From: Amblyomma americanum
Taxonomy: Eukaryota; Arthropoda; Arachnida; Ixodida; Ixodidae
DNA: 64,000 bases
Assembly: GCF_052857255.1 (NCBI RefSeq)
Contig: NW_027526507.1
Location: forward strand, 124,001-188,000
Direction of reading: 5' to 3'
Position numbers and translations under genes: made by a program. The notes under the pieces were generated by a model, which was not told where the DNA came from, searched no databases, and saw only the letters and a list, made by a program, of their open reading frames with translations. This document shows, piece after piece, positions 17,869-29,400 of this stretch. Position 1 is the stretch's first letter. The number at the start of each line of letters is the position of its first letter.

Positions 17869-20578
17869 ATGGTTTCTTTGAACGCTAGAAGCATAGCAAA
17901 TAAAACAGACGCTTTGGAGACACTTCTGATTTCGTACGATCCCCATATTTGCGTGATCACTGAGACTTTGGCTGCACGACGATATAAATGATGATGAAAT
18001 CGTACCACCGGGGTATCACCTGTATCGACGTGATAGAGGCGCACGTGGTGGCGGTGTAGCAGCTGTTACGAAGGAATATGTTGATGTTACTGTCTGTGAA
18101 CAAATTGCTGCGCACGAAAGTCTCTTGTTGAAACTTTGCCTTTTCGGAGTGAATTTTTTCCTGTGTGCGGTATATCGTGCTCCGGACGCTGATGACCTTT
18201 TTTTGGACCATTTATACGACCACCTCCAAGGGTTTGGCGGAAGGAATGTTGTCATCACGGGGAATTTTAACCTACCATCGATTCACTGGAGCTCCTTGAA
18301 TTATGGAATTTCCAGATCAGCAGTTGCAGTGCTAGATATGATGTTTTATTTGAACTTAGAACAGCGTGTTCGTGAATTCACTCGTGGCACTGCAATTCTC
18401 GATCTTTTATTCACCACTGAGTTCTTTCATAGTTCTGAGGTTTCAGTAGAAGAAGGAATTTCTGACCACAAGTTGGTATTTTTGAGGTGGCAATCGCAAA
18501 ACCACACTAGGGAGAAAAAATACAAAGAGTAGTAAAAGATTTTTCCAGGGCTGATGATGTTACAATAATTGACTACTTGGATATCCAGTTTGACAACGTG
18601 GTCAATAATGTTGAAATTTCCTGGAAAAAGTTTTGCGGCGCCATCAAATTTTGGGTTAATAACTATGTACCCTCAAGGAATCTTCGTAGCCGACGCTTCA
18701 CTCCCTGGATTACCCGTGACATTATCCATACCAAACGTAAGATGAAGCGACTAAGGAGGCACCACAACACGACAACTACACGCTTCCATGAACTAAGGCA
18801 AGAGTTATTGGCAAAGGTTAGGGAATCTAGAAGTAATTACTTTGGTCATCGTCTTACTGCCTTCATAAAGAGCGATGCCAGAAAATTCTGGCGTCACCTA
18901 AATGGAAGCAAAAAGGAAATTAAGAAAATTAAAATCGGAGATGCAACAATATCTGATCCCCCTGAAATCGCCGAACATTTCAACGGTTACTTCCAGAGTG
19001 TATTCACTGCCGCAGAAGAATTCAGGGTTCACAGTACACACTCAGCAGGCGCGGATGATCTCGTGGTTTCTAGGGAAGGGGTCACAGCTATGCTTTTAAA
19101 ACTCGATGCTAAAAAACCTTCTGGTCCTGACGATATACCGAATTCTTTTCTGCGACGGTACGCGGAACAACTATCTCCATTCTTAACAGATATCTTCAAC
19201 TTATCACTTGCCACAGGGGAAATACCACATGACTGGAGGAAAGCACGTGTGGTTCCCATTTACAAAAATGGTGATTGTTTATCTGTGTCAAATTACCGCC
19301 CCATTTCAATCAAGAGTACGTGCTGTAAGCTCTTTGAACACGTCATTGCCACCTACATCAGAGATTTCCTAGAAAGCCGCAACTTTCTATAACAGTATCA
19401 GCACGGTTTTAGGAAGCACATGTCAACTGTTACCCAACTTGTTTGTACTGTTCATGATTTCGCACAAGCTCTTGACATGAATGGCCAGCTGGATGCGCTG
19501 TTTTTAGACTTTTCGAAGGCCTTCGATAAAGTGCCGCATGGAAAGTTGCTGTACAAATTGGAATGCACTGGTCTTCCTTCCTGCGTTTTGCAGTGGATAA
19601 GGGCGTACCTTAGAGATAGGCAGCAGTTCGTTGAAATTATGAATTTCTCGTCAAAAACGCTTTCTGTGACTTCTGGTGTCCCCCCAAGGCAGCGTCTTGG
19701 GGCCGCTATTGTTTTTGATATACATCAATGATTTGTCTGATGTCGTTCATGGTGGCGTTGCTACCCGATTGTTCGCGGATGATTGTGTGCTTTTTAAGAA
19801 CATCACAGCACCAAATGACCATACAATATTACAAGCAAACCTAGAGGCTATTCATGAGTGGTGCATTCGATGGGGAATGCAACTAAATGCACAAAAAACA
19901 GTTCTGTTGCGAGTTACAAGGAAGAAAAATATCAGCACCTATTCTTACTTGCTTAACAACAATATTATACCAGAAGTAGACACGCATAAATATCTTTGGT
20001 GTGACGCTAACAAATAAACTAACTTGGTCTCCGCACATATCCGCCATTTGTTCTCCGCTATTAGTAAGCTGTGGTCCCTAAAGAGGAAACTTAAAGGTGC
20101 ACCTGTCGAAGTTAAGCTATTAGCTTATAATGCCAGCATTAGAGCCAAGCTCGAATATGCCTCCATTGTATGGGATCGGCACAATAAGAAGGACATATTG
20201 CAGCTCGAGCGAGTCCAAAGAAAGGCTGTCCGGTTTATTTTTAGCAAATATAAAAGGCACGATTCTCCTTCCTTATTGATGCGGCAACATAGTATAGGAA
20301 CATTGGAATCCCGTCGAAAAATTAGTCGGCTCGCTTTTTTGCATAACTGCGTCTCAGGTACGCTGAGGTTAAACATGACAGACTGTGTTAAGCCACATTG
20401 CACCAGGAAAACTCGACACACACACCCTCACTCCTTGGCCCCAATTTTTGCACGAACCAATACCTATAAGCATAGTTTTTTTCCCTGGACTACCAGTGAA
20501 TGGAATTCCCTGCCTTCGCACACTTTCGCAGCCTGTGACTTTGTTAAAGAACTGGAGCGTCAATTTTTGCGCTGTTAA
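17869..20578 (+). pseudogene. ORF2 endonuclease-reverse transcriptase, multiply disrupted (copy 3)
   Basis: From ATG 17869 to TAA 20576-20578. Disruptions against the other copies: +1 T near 17966 (GAGACTTTGG), -1 A in the A-run near 18518, TAA at 19390-19392 in place of TCA (shared with copy 4), +1 C near 19681 in the GVPQG codons, +1 T near 19995, and -1 T near 20053. Pieces still show the endonuclease (GNFN, Asn 18263-18265; SDHKLVF), RT motif A (LDFSKAFD), FADD and the C-terminal LERVQRKAVRF. The damage is typical of drift without selection after insertion. Confidence 0.93.
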
Positions 20579-20729
20579 TTGTAGTTCGCTCGTTATAAAT
20601 TTTTTGTGTGAAATTTGTTTCTGAACAGCTGTATGCTTGTTATATGTGTACTCATGTTTTTGCCGCGGATGCCCCTCCTGCCTGGGCCATGTATATGTAT
20701 GGTCTGCAGTATCTGAAAATAAATAAAAA
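20579..20729 (+). promoter_or_regulatory. LINE 3' UTR with stem-loop and AATAAA tail (copy 3)
   Basis: Hairpin arms GGCCAT and ATGGTC at 20685-20704, then the AATAAA-type tail to 20729. The satellite resumes with TAAATCTCGCTGG. Confidence 0.55.
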
Positions 20730-21686
20730 TAAATCTCGCTGGTTTCGATCTAAAACGACGTATCCCGTTGTTTTGAGCCGGAATACAAGTTTTCCTCCAG
20801 TTCTGAGAGAATAAGTTTACAGGTCTCGTCTTTTCTTCGACGACTTGTAAAATCGATGTTCGTGAATCTCGCTAGTTTCAATCTAAAACGATGTATCCCG
20901 TTGTTTTGAGCTGGAATACAACTTTTCGCGCAGTTCTGAGAGAAAAAGTTTACAGCTCTCGTCTACTCTTCGACGACTTGTAAAATCGATGTTCGTGAAT
21001 CTCGCTAGTTTCGATCTAAAACGATGTATCCCGTTGTTTTCAGCCGGAATTCAAGTTTTCGTGCAATTCTGAGAGAAAAAGTTTACACCTTTATCTCGTC
21101 TACTCTTCGACGACTAGTAAAATCGATGCTCGTGAATTTTGCTAGTTTCGATCTAAAACGATGTATCCCGTTGTTTTGAGCCGGAATGCAAGTTTTCGCG
21201 CAGTTCTGAAAGAAAAAGTTTATACCTTTCTCTCGTCTACTCTTCGACGACTAGTAAAATCGATGTTCGTGAATCTCGCTTGTTTCGATCTTAAACGATG
21301 TATCCCGTTGTTTTGAGCCGGAATACAAGTTTTCGCGCAGTTCTGAGAGAAAAAGTTTACACCTTTCTCTCGTCTACTCTTCGACGACTTGTAAATTTGA
21401 CGCTCGTGAATTTTGCTACTTTCGATCTAAAACGATGTATCCCGTTGTTTTCAGCCGGAATACAAGTTTTCGTACAGTTCTGAGAGAAAAAGTTTACACC
21501 TATCTCTCGTCTACTCTTCGACGACTTGTAAAATCGATGCTCGTGAATTTTGCTAGTTTCGATCTAAAACGATGTATCTCGTTGTTTTGAGCCGGAATAC
21601 AAGTTTTCGCTCAGTTCTGAGAGAAAAAGCTTACAGCTCTCTCTCGTCTACTCTTCGACGAGTTTTAAAATCGAAGTGCGTAAATC
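20730..21686. repeat. 136-bp satellite array between LINE copies 3 and 4 (about 7 units)
   Basis: The shortest inter-LINE array, 957 bp. Its first unit matches the 3' flank and its last ones the 5' flank of the other LINE copies, including the private GAGTTTTAAAATCG before the element. This suggests it is the same inter-LINE segment shortened by unequal crossing-over. No gene is seen. Confidence 0.95.
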
Positions 21687-21727
21687 GGAGTGGGCACGGC
21701 GAAGTGGCCAGGCGACGATCGCTAACT

Positions 21728-23110
21728 ATGCGGCTTGTTTTCATCGTACAGGCGCTGTTCCTGTCCGTCAGCGGAGCGCTATTACCGCCCCAGGCTTCTT
21801 CGTCGGCAGCAACTGACTTTATCGACAAGCATGCTGGGAAGCTTATCATCACCACGAGCGCTACCATTCGTGCGACCAATCAAGGCTTCGTCACGTCATC
21901 GGGTACAAGCTGTATAAAGGAAGCACCACACCCGACTTCAGTCAGTGGGCACGGCGAAGTGGCCAGGCGACGATCGCTAACTATGCGGCTTGTTTTCATC
22001 GTACAGGCGCTGTTCCTGTCCGTCAGCGGAGCGCTATCACCGCCCCAGGCTTCTTCGTCGGCAGCAACTGACTTTATCGACAAGCATGCTGGGAAGCTTA
22101 TCATCACCACGAGCGCTACCATTCGTGCGACCAATCAAGGCTTCGTCACGTCATCGGGTACAAGCTGTATAAAGGAAGCACCACACCCGACTTCAGTCAG
22201 TGGGCACGGCGAAGTGGCCAGGCGACGATCGCTAACTATGCGGCTTGTTTTCATCGTACAGGTCAGTTATAGCTTCTCAATCCGTAGTGATGATAGATTT
22301 TTGATTATTCTGCCGTGCCCTCACACCTGTTTAGAAATTGCATATGAGTGTTTTTGTTCTTGTAGACTTGTTCTGTGTGGGGATGTTGAGGAAAACCCGG
22401 GACCATCTGTCGAGGAAATGCTTCAGACGCTAGTGAATGGCCAACAGGCCATCAGAACTGATATTGCTGACTTGATAACTCGCCTTGAAACCACAGAAAA
22501 GAGGGTTACGAGCATTGAGGTTAGGGTGGCTAGTCTGGAACAGAAATCCGAAATTATTCCTAACACGACCAGCACCACTTCTGATGTCCAAATTATTATT
22601 GATAAAATGAAAGAAGCTCAACAGATAGAACACAAAAAGCTGGTCGACTTGGAAAATCGTAGCCGGAAGCCTAACCTTATTGTTTTTGGCGTTGAAGGCA
22701 GTTCAGATGAATCAGAATCGTCCTTGCGCAGTAAGGGTATGGAAGAAATATTCGAAGATAAGCTCAATGTAAAGTGCATGTCCATTAGCCGCATTTACAG
22801 ATTTGGGAAACCTTCACCCAAAAGACCGATTAGTGTGCGCTTTGAAGATTACAGAGAAAAAGAGGCTGTTCAACGTAATGCTCGAAAGCTAAAGGAATCA
22901 GGCATGTCGGTCCAAAATGACTACTGCACAGAGACGCTCCGAAAGCGGAAGCTTCTCTGGGAAAGCGCCAAGAGCGAAAAAGATGAAGGGAAGAAAGTGA
23001 ACCTATTTTATGATAAACTTCGCGTTGACGACGTCTTCTATGTATGGGATGACAACACGATGTCCCGCCTGGCACTACCGAAGAAAGCAGTTGCCTTGCC
23101 TGATAGCTAG
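21728..23110 (+). CDS. ORF1 with 2A-like leader, coiled coil and RRM-like domain (copy 4)
   Basis: Open and apparently intact; possible starts are 21728, 21983 and 22238 (290 residues from the last). The 2A-like motif is at 22379-22405. Domains are as in copies 2 and 3. It differs by a few residues (SIEVRVASLEQ for SIEVRLASLEQ, RSKGMEEI for RSKVMEEI, KLKESGM for KLKGSGM). It ends with TAG 23108-23110, in frame with ORF2, whose ATG is at 23135. With FGKPSPKRP it may be the nearest to the founder form. Confidence 0.87.
   Translation: MRLVFIVQALFLSVSGALLPPQASSSAATDFIDKHAGKLIITTSATIRATNQGFVTSSGTSCIKEAPHPTSVSGHGEVARRRSLTMRLVFIVQALFLSVSGALSPPQASSSAATDFIDKHAGKLIITTSATIRATNQGFVTSSGTSCIKEAPHPTSVSGHGEVARRRSLTMRLVFIVQVSYSFSIRSDDRFLIILPCPHTCLEIAYECFCSCRLVLCGDVEENPGPSVEEMLQTLVNGQQAIRTDIADLITRLETTEKRVTSIEVRVASLEQKSEIIPNTTSTTSDVQIIIDKMKEAQQIEHKKLVDLENRSRKPNLIVFGVEGSSDESESSLRSKGMEEIFEDKLNVKCMSISRIYRFGKPSPKRPISVRFEDYREKEAVQRNARKLKESGMSVQNDYCTETLRKRKLLWESAKSEKDEGKKVNLFYDKLRVDDVFYVWDDNTMSRLALPKKAVALPDS
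21876..21946 (+). promoter_or_regulatory. Predicted core promoter in 5' monomer 1, copy 4
   Basis: CCAAT, TCACGTCA, TATAAA at 21913-21918 and TCAGT with likely start at A21944, the same spacing as in copy 2. Confidence 0.62.
22131..22201 (+). promoter_or_regulatory. Predicted core promoter in 5' monomer 2, copy 4
   Basis: Same motif set; TATAAA 22168-22173 and likely start at A22199, upstream of ATG 22238. Confidence 0.6.
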
Positions 23111-23134
23111 CAAACAAAGTTGAGTGAGTTGCGC

Positions 23135-25847
23135 ATGGTTTCTTTGAACGCTAGAAGCATAGCAAATAAAACAGACGCTTTGGAGACACTTCTGATTTCG
23201 TACGATCCCCATATTTGCGTGATCACTGAGACTTGGCTGCACGACGATATAAATGATGATGAAATCGTACCACCGGGGTATCACCTGTATCGGCGTGATA
23301 GAGGCGCACGTGGTGGCGGTGTAGCAGTTGTTACGAAGGAATATGTTGATGTTACTGTCTGTGAACAAATTGCTGCGCACGAAAGTCTCTTGTTGAAACT
23401 TTGCCTTTTCGGAGTGAATTTTTTTCTGTGTGCGGTATATCGTGCTCCGGACGCTGATCACTTTTTTTTGGACCATTTATACGACCACCTCCAAGGGTTT
23501 GGCGGAAGGAATGTTGTCATCACGGGGAATTTTAACCTACCATCGATTCACTGGAGCTCCTTGAATTATGGAATTTCTAGATCAGCAGATGCAGTGCTAG
23601 ATATGATGTTTTATTTGAACTTAGAACAGCGTGTTCGTGAATTCACTCGTGGCACTGCGATTCTCGATCTTTTATTCACCACTGAGTTATTTCATAGTTC
23701 TGAGGTTTCAGTAGAAGAAGGAATTTCTGACCACAAGTTGGTATTTTTGAGGTGGCTATCGCAAAACCACACTAGGCAGAAAAAAATACAAAGAGTAGTA
23801 AAAGATTTTTCCAGGGCTGATGATGTTACAATCATTGACTACTTGGATATCCAGTTTGACAACGTGGTCAATAATGTTGAAATTTCCTGGAAAAAGTTTT
23901 GCGGCGCCATCAAATTTTGGGTTAATAACTATGTACCCTCAAGGAATCTTCGTAGCCGACGCTTCACTCCCTGGATTACCCGTGACATTATCCATACCAA
24001 ACGTAAGATGAAGCGACTAAGGAGGCACCACAACACGACAACTACACGCTTCCATGAACTAAGGCAAGAGTTATTGGCAAAGGTTAGGGAATCTAGAAGT
24101 AATTACTTTGGTCATCGTCTTACTGCCTGCCTTCATAAAGAGCGATGCCAGAAAATTCTGGCGTCACCTAAATGGAAGCAAAAAGGAAATTAAGAACATT
24201 AAAATCGGAGATGCAACAATATCTGATATCCTGAAATCGCCGAACATTTCAACGGTTACTTCCAGAGTGTATTCACTGCCGCAGAAGAATTCAGGGTTCA
24301 CAGTACACACTCAGCAGGCGCGGATGATCTCGTGGTTTCTAGGGAAGGGGTCACAGCTATGCTTTTAAAACTCGATGCTAAAAAACCTTCTGGTCCTGAC
24401 GATATACCGAATTCTTTTCTGCGACGGTACGCGGAACAACTATCTCCATTCTTAACAGATATCTTCAACTTATCACTTGCCACAGGGGAAATACCACATG
24501 ACTGGAGGAAAGCACGTGTGGTTCCCATTTACAAAAATGGTGATCGTTTATCTGTGTCAAATTACCGCCCCATTTCAATCACGAGTACGTGCTGTAAGCT
24601 CTTTGAACACGTCATTGCCACCTACATCAGAGATTTCCTAGAAAGCCGCAACTTTCTATAACAGTATCAGCACGGTTTTAGGAAGCACATGTCAACTGTT
24701 ACCCAACTTGTTTGTACTGTTCATGATTTCGCACAAGCTCTTGACATGAATGGCCAGCTGGATGCGCTGTTTTTAGACTTTTCGAAGGCCTTCGATAAAG
24801 TGCCGCATGGAAAGTTGCTGTACAAATTGGAATGCACTGGTCTTCCTTCCTGCGTTTTGCAGTGGATAAGGGCGTACCTTAGAGATAGGCAGCAGTTCGT
24901 TGAAATTATGAATTTCTCGTCAAAAACGCTTTCTGTGACTTCTGGTGTCCCCCAAGGCAGCGTCTTGGGGCCGCTATTGTTTTTGATATACATCAATGAT
25001 TTGTCTGATGTCGTTCATGGTGGCGTTGCTACCCGATTGTTCGCGGATGATTGTGTGCTTTTTAAGAACATCACAGCACCAAATGACCATACAATATTAC
25101 AAGCAAACCTAGAGGCTATTCATGAGTGGTGCATTCGATGGGGGAATGCAACTAAATGCACAAAAAACAGTTCTGTTGCGAGTTACAAGGAAGAAAAATA
25201 TCAGCACCTATTCTTACTTGCTTAACAACAATATTATAACAGAAGTAGACACGCATAAATATCTTGGTGTGACGCTAACAAATAAACTAACTTGGTCTCC
25301 GCACATATCCGCCATTTGTTCTTCCGCTATTAGTAAGCTGTGGTCCCTAAAGAGGAAACTTAAAGGTGCACCTGTCGAAGTTAAGCTATTAGCTTATAAT
25401 GCCAGCATTAGAGCCAAGCTCGAATATGCCTCCATTGTATGGGATCGGCACAATAAGAAGGACATATTGCAGCTCGAGCGAGTCCAAAGAAAGGCTGTCC
25501 GGTTTATTTTTAGCAAATATAAAAGGCACGATTCTCCTTCCTTATTGATGCGGCAACATAGTATAGGAACATTGGAATCCCGTCGAAAAATTAGTCGGCT
25601 CGCTTTTTTGCATAACTGCGTCTCAGGTACGCTGAGGTTAAACATGCCAGACTGTGTTAAGCCACATTGCACCAGGAAAACTCGACACACACACCCTCAC
25701 TCCTTGGCCCCAATTTTTGCATGAACCAATAACTATAAGCATAGTTTTTTTCCCAGGACTACCAGTGAATTGAATTCCCTGCCTTCGCACACTTTCGCAG
25801 CCTGTGACTTTGTTAAAGAACTGGAGCGTCAATTTTTGCGCTGTTAA
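23135..25847 (+). pseudogene. ORF2 endonuclease-reverse transcriptase, frameshifts and stops (copy 4)
   Basis: From ATG 23135 to TAA 25845-25847. The endonuclease is complete (ITETWL; GNFN with Asn 23528-23530; SDHKLVF). A TGCC duplication near 24124-24131 shifts the frame; a net -1 change near 24228 (GATATCCTG for GATCCCCCTG) restores it, but a stop at 24191-24193 lies between. TAA 24659-24661 is shared with copy 3. RT motifs LDFSKAFD, GVPQGSVLGPLLF and FADD follow in frame. A +1 G near 25140 and TGA 25722-25724 (CGA to TGA) break the C-terminal part. Confidence 0.93.
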
Positions 25848-25998
25848 TTGTAGTTCGCTCGTTATGAATTTTTTGTGTGAAATTTGTTTCTGAACAGCTG
25901 TATGCTTGTTATATGTGTACTCATGTTTTTGCCGCGGATGCCCCTCCTGCCTGGGCCATGTATATGTATGGTCTGCAGTGTCTGAAAATAAATAAAAA
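25848..25998 (+). promoter_or_regulatory. LINE 3' UTR with stem-loop and AATAAA tail (copy 4)
   Basis: Hairpin arms GGCCAT and ATGGTC at 25954-25973, then AATAAA repeats. One private change, CAGTGTCTG for CAGTATCTG, falls between hairpin and tail. Confidence 0.55.
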
Positions 25999-26439
25999 TA
26001 AATCTCGCTGGTTTCGATCTAAAACGATGTATCCCGTTGTTTTGAGCCGGAATACAAGTTTTCCTCCAGTTCTGAGAGAATAAGTTTACAGGTCTCGTCT
26101 TTTCTTCGACGACTTGTAAAATCGATGTTCGTGAATCTCGCTAGTTTCAATCTAAAACGATGTATCCCGGTGTTCTGAGCCGTAATACAAGTTGTCGCGC
26201 AGTTCTGAGATAAAACGTTTACAGCTTTCTCTCGTCTACTCTTCGACGACATGTAAAATCGATGTTCGTGAATCGCTCTAGTTTCAATCTAAAACGATGT
26301 ATCCCGGTGTTTGGAGCCGGAATACAAGTTTTCGCGCCGTTCTGAGAGAAAAAGTTTACACCTTTCTCTCGTCTACTCTTCGACGACTAGTAAAATCGAT
26401 GCTCGTGAATTTTGCTAGTTTTGATCTAAAACGATGTAT

Positions 26440-29400
26440 CCCGTTATTTTGAGCCGGAATACATGTTTTCGCGCAGTTCTGAGAGAAAAAGTTTACACCT
26501 TTCTCTCGTCTACTCTTCGACGACGTGTAAAATCGATGCTCGTGAATTTGCTAGTTTCGATCTAAGACGATGTATCTCGTTGTTTTGAGCCGGAATACAA
26601 GATTTCGCGCAGTTCTGAGAGAAAAAGCTTACAGCTCTCTCTCGTCTACTCTTCGACGAGTTGTAAAATCGAAGTGCGTAAATCTCGCTAGTTTCGATCT
26701 AAAACGATGTATCCCGTTGTTTTGAGCCGGAATACAAGTTTTCCTCCAGTTCTGACAGAAAAAGTTTACAGGTCTCGTCTACTCTTCGACGACTTGTAAA
26801 ATCGATGTTCGTGAATCTCGCTAGTTTCGATCTAAAACGATGTATCCCGTTGTTTCGAGCTGGAATACAAGTTATCCCGCAGTTCTGAGATAAAACGTTT
26901 ACAGCTTTCTCTCGTCTACTCTTCGACGACATGTAAAATCGATGTTCGTGAATCGCAATAGTTTCAATCTAAAACGATGTATCCCGGTGTTTTGAGCCGG
27001 AATACAAGTTTTCGCGTCGTTCTGAGAGAAAAAGTTTACACCTTTCTCTCGTCTACTCTTCAACGACTTGTAAACTCGATGCTCGTGAATTTTGCTAGTT
27101 TCGATCTAAAACGATGTATCCCGTTGTTTTGAGCCGGAATACAAGTTTTCGCGCAGTTCTGAGAGAAAAAGTTTATACCTTTCTCTCGTCTACTCTTCGA
27201 CGACTTGTAAAATCGATGCTCGTGAATTTTTCTAGTTTCGATCTAAAACGATGTATCCCGTTGTTTTGAGCCGGAATACAAGTTTTCGCGCAGTTCTGAG
27301 ATAAAAAGTTTACAGCTTTCTCTCGTCTACTCTTCGACGACTTGTAAAATCGATGTTCGTGAAACTCGCTAGTTTCGATCTAAAACGATGTATCTCGCTG
27401 TTTTGAGCCGGAATACAAGTTTTCGCGCAGTTCTGAGAGAAAAAGCTTACAGCTCTCTCTCGTCTACTCTTCGACGAGTTGTAAAATCGAAGTGCGTAAA
27501 TCTCGCTAGTTTCGATCTAAAACGATGTATCCCGTTGTTTTGAGCTGGAATACAAGTTATCCCGCAGTTCTGAGCGAAAACATTTACAGCTCTCTCTGGT
27601 CTACTCTTCGACGACTTGTAAAATCGATGTTCGTGAATCTCGCTAGTTTCAATCTAAAACGATGTATCCCGGTGTTTTGAGCCGGAATACAAGTTTTCGC
27701 GCAGTTCTGAGAGAAAAAGTTTACACCTTTCTCTCGTCTACTCTTCAACGACTTGTAAACTCGATGCTCGTGAATTTTGCTAGTTTCGATCTAAAACGAT
27801 GGCTCCCGTTGTTTTGAGCCGGAATACAAGTTTTCGTGCAGTTCTAAGAGAAAAAGTTTATACCTTTCTCTCGTCTACTCTTCGACGACTAGTAAAATCG
27901 ATGCTGGTGAATTTTGGTAGTTTTGATCTAAAACGATGTATCCCGTTATTTTGAGCCGGAATACAAGTTTTCGCGCAGTTCTGAGAGAAAACGTTTACAC
28001 CTTTCTCTCGTCTACTCTTCGACGACTTGTAAAATCGATGCTCGTGAATTTGCTAGTTTCGATCTAAGACGATGTATCTCGTTGTTGTGAGCCGGAATAC
28101 AAGTTTTCGCGCAGTTCTGAGAGAAAAAGCTTACAGCTCTCTCTCGTCTACCCTTCGACGAGTTGTAAAATCGAAGTGCGTAAATCTCGCTAGTTTTGAT
28201 CTAAAACGATGTATCCCGTTGTTTTGAGCCGGAATACAAGTTTTCCTCCAGTTCTGAGAGAAAAAGTTTACAGGTCTCGTCTACTCTTCGACGACTTGTA
28301 AAATCGATGTTCGTGAATCTCGCTAGTTTCGATCTAAAACGATGTATCCCGTTGTTTTGAGCTGGAATACAAGTTATCCCGCAGTTCTGAGCGAAAAAGT
28401 TTACAGCTCTCTCTGGTCTACTCTTCGACGACTTGTAAAATCGATGCTCTTGAATTTTGCTAGTTCTGATCTAAAACGATGTATCCCGTTATTTTGAGCC
28501 GGAATACAAGTTTTCGCGCAGTTCTGAGAGAAAAAGTTTACACCTTTCTCTCGTCTACTCTTCGACGACATGTAAAATCGATGCTCGTGAATTTGCTAGT
28601 TTCGATCTAAGACGATGTATCTCGTTGTTTTGAGCCATAATACAAGTTTTCGCGCAGTTCTGAGAGAAAAAGCTTACAGCTCTCTCTCGTCTACTCTTCG
28701 ACGAGTTGTAAAATCGAAGTGCGTAAATCTCGCTAGTTTCGATCTAAAACGATGTATCCCGTTGTTTTGAGCCGGAATACAAATTTTCCTCCAGTTCTGA
28801 CAGAAAAAGTTTACAGGTCTCGTCTACTCTTCGACGACTTGTAAAATCGATGCTCGTGTATCTCGCTAGTTTCGATCTAAAACGATGTATCCCGTTGTTT
28901 CGAGCTGGAATACAAGTTATCCCGCAGTTCTGAGATAAAACGTTTACAGCTTTCTCTCGTCTACTCTTCGAAGACATGTAAAATCGATGTTCGTGAATCG
29001 CGATAGTTTCAATCTAAAACGATGTATCCCGGTGTTTTGGGCCGGAATACAAGTTTTCGCGCCGTTCTGAGAGAAAAAGTTTACACCTTTCTCTCGTCTA
29101 CTCTTCGACGACTAGTAAAATCGATGCTCGTGAATTTTGCTAGTTTTGATCTAAAACGATGTATCCCGTTATTTTGAGCCGGAATACAAGTTTTCGCGCA
29201 GTTCTGAGAGAAAAAGTTTACACCTTTCTCTCGTCTACTCTTCGACGACGTGTAAAATCGATGCTCGTGAATTTGTTAGTTTCGATCTAAGACGATGTAT
29301 CTCGTTGTTTTGAGCCGGAATACAAGTTTTCGCGCAGTTCTGAGAGAAAAAGCTTACAGCTCTCTCTCGTCTACTCTTCGACGAGTTGTAAAATCGAAGT

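Larger units (their letters stand above)
16421..20729 (+). mobile_element. Non-LTR retrotransposon (CR1/L2/Jockey group), copy 3, full length
   Basis: Complete element with the same 5' GG-AGTGGGC start, two monomers plus partial third (16423-16995), ORF1, degraded ORF2 and the same 3' end. TAAATC flanks it at 16415-16420 and 20730-20735. It is the most damaged copy, with several 1-nt indels in ORF2. It shares with copy 4 a nonsense codon (CTATAACAG for CTATCACAG), TGCCGTGCCC in the leader and GCTACCCGA before FADD, so copies 3 and 4 look like closest relatives. Confidence 0.95.
21689..22261 (+). repeat. Tandem 255-bp 5' monomers of LINE copy 4
   Basis: Monomers 21689-21943 and 21944-22198 and partial third 22199-22261. 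Monomer 2 begins AGTGGGCAC here, as the first and third monomers do; copies 2 and 3 have AGTGGGTAC (His to Tyr in the reading frame). Confidence 0.88.
21687..25998 (+). mobile_element. Non-LTR retrotransposon (CR1/L2/Jockey group), copy 4, full length
   Basis: Complete element with two monomers and a partial third (21689-22261), intact ORF1, disrupted ORF2 and a normal 3' end. It is flanked by TAAATC at 21681-21686 and 25999-26004. It shares the ORF2 TAA with copy 3 but has its own 4-bp duplication and later frameshift. Downstream of it no further LINE occurs to the end of the window. Confidence 0.95.
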
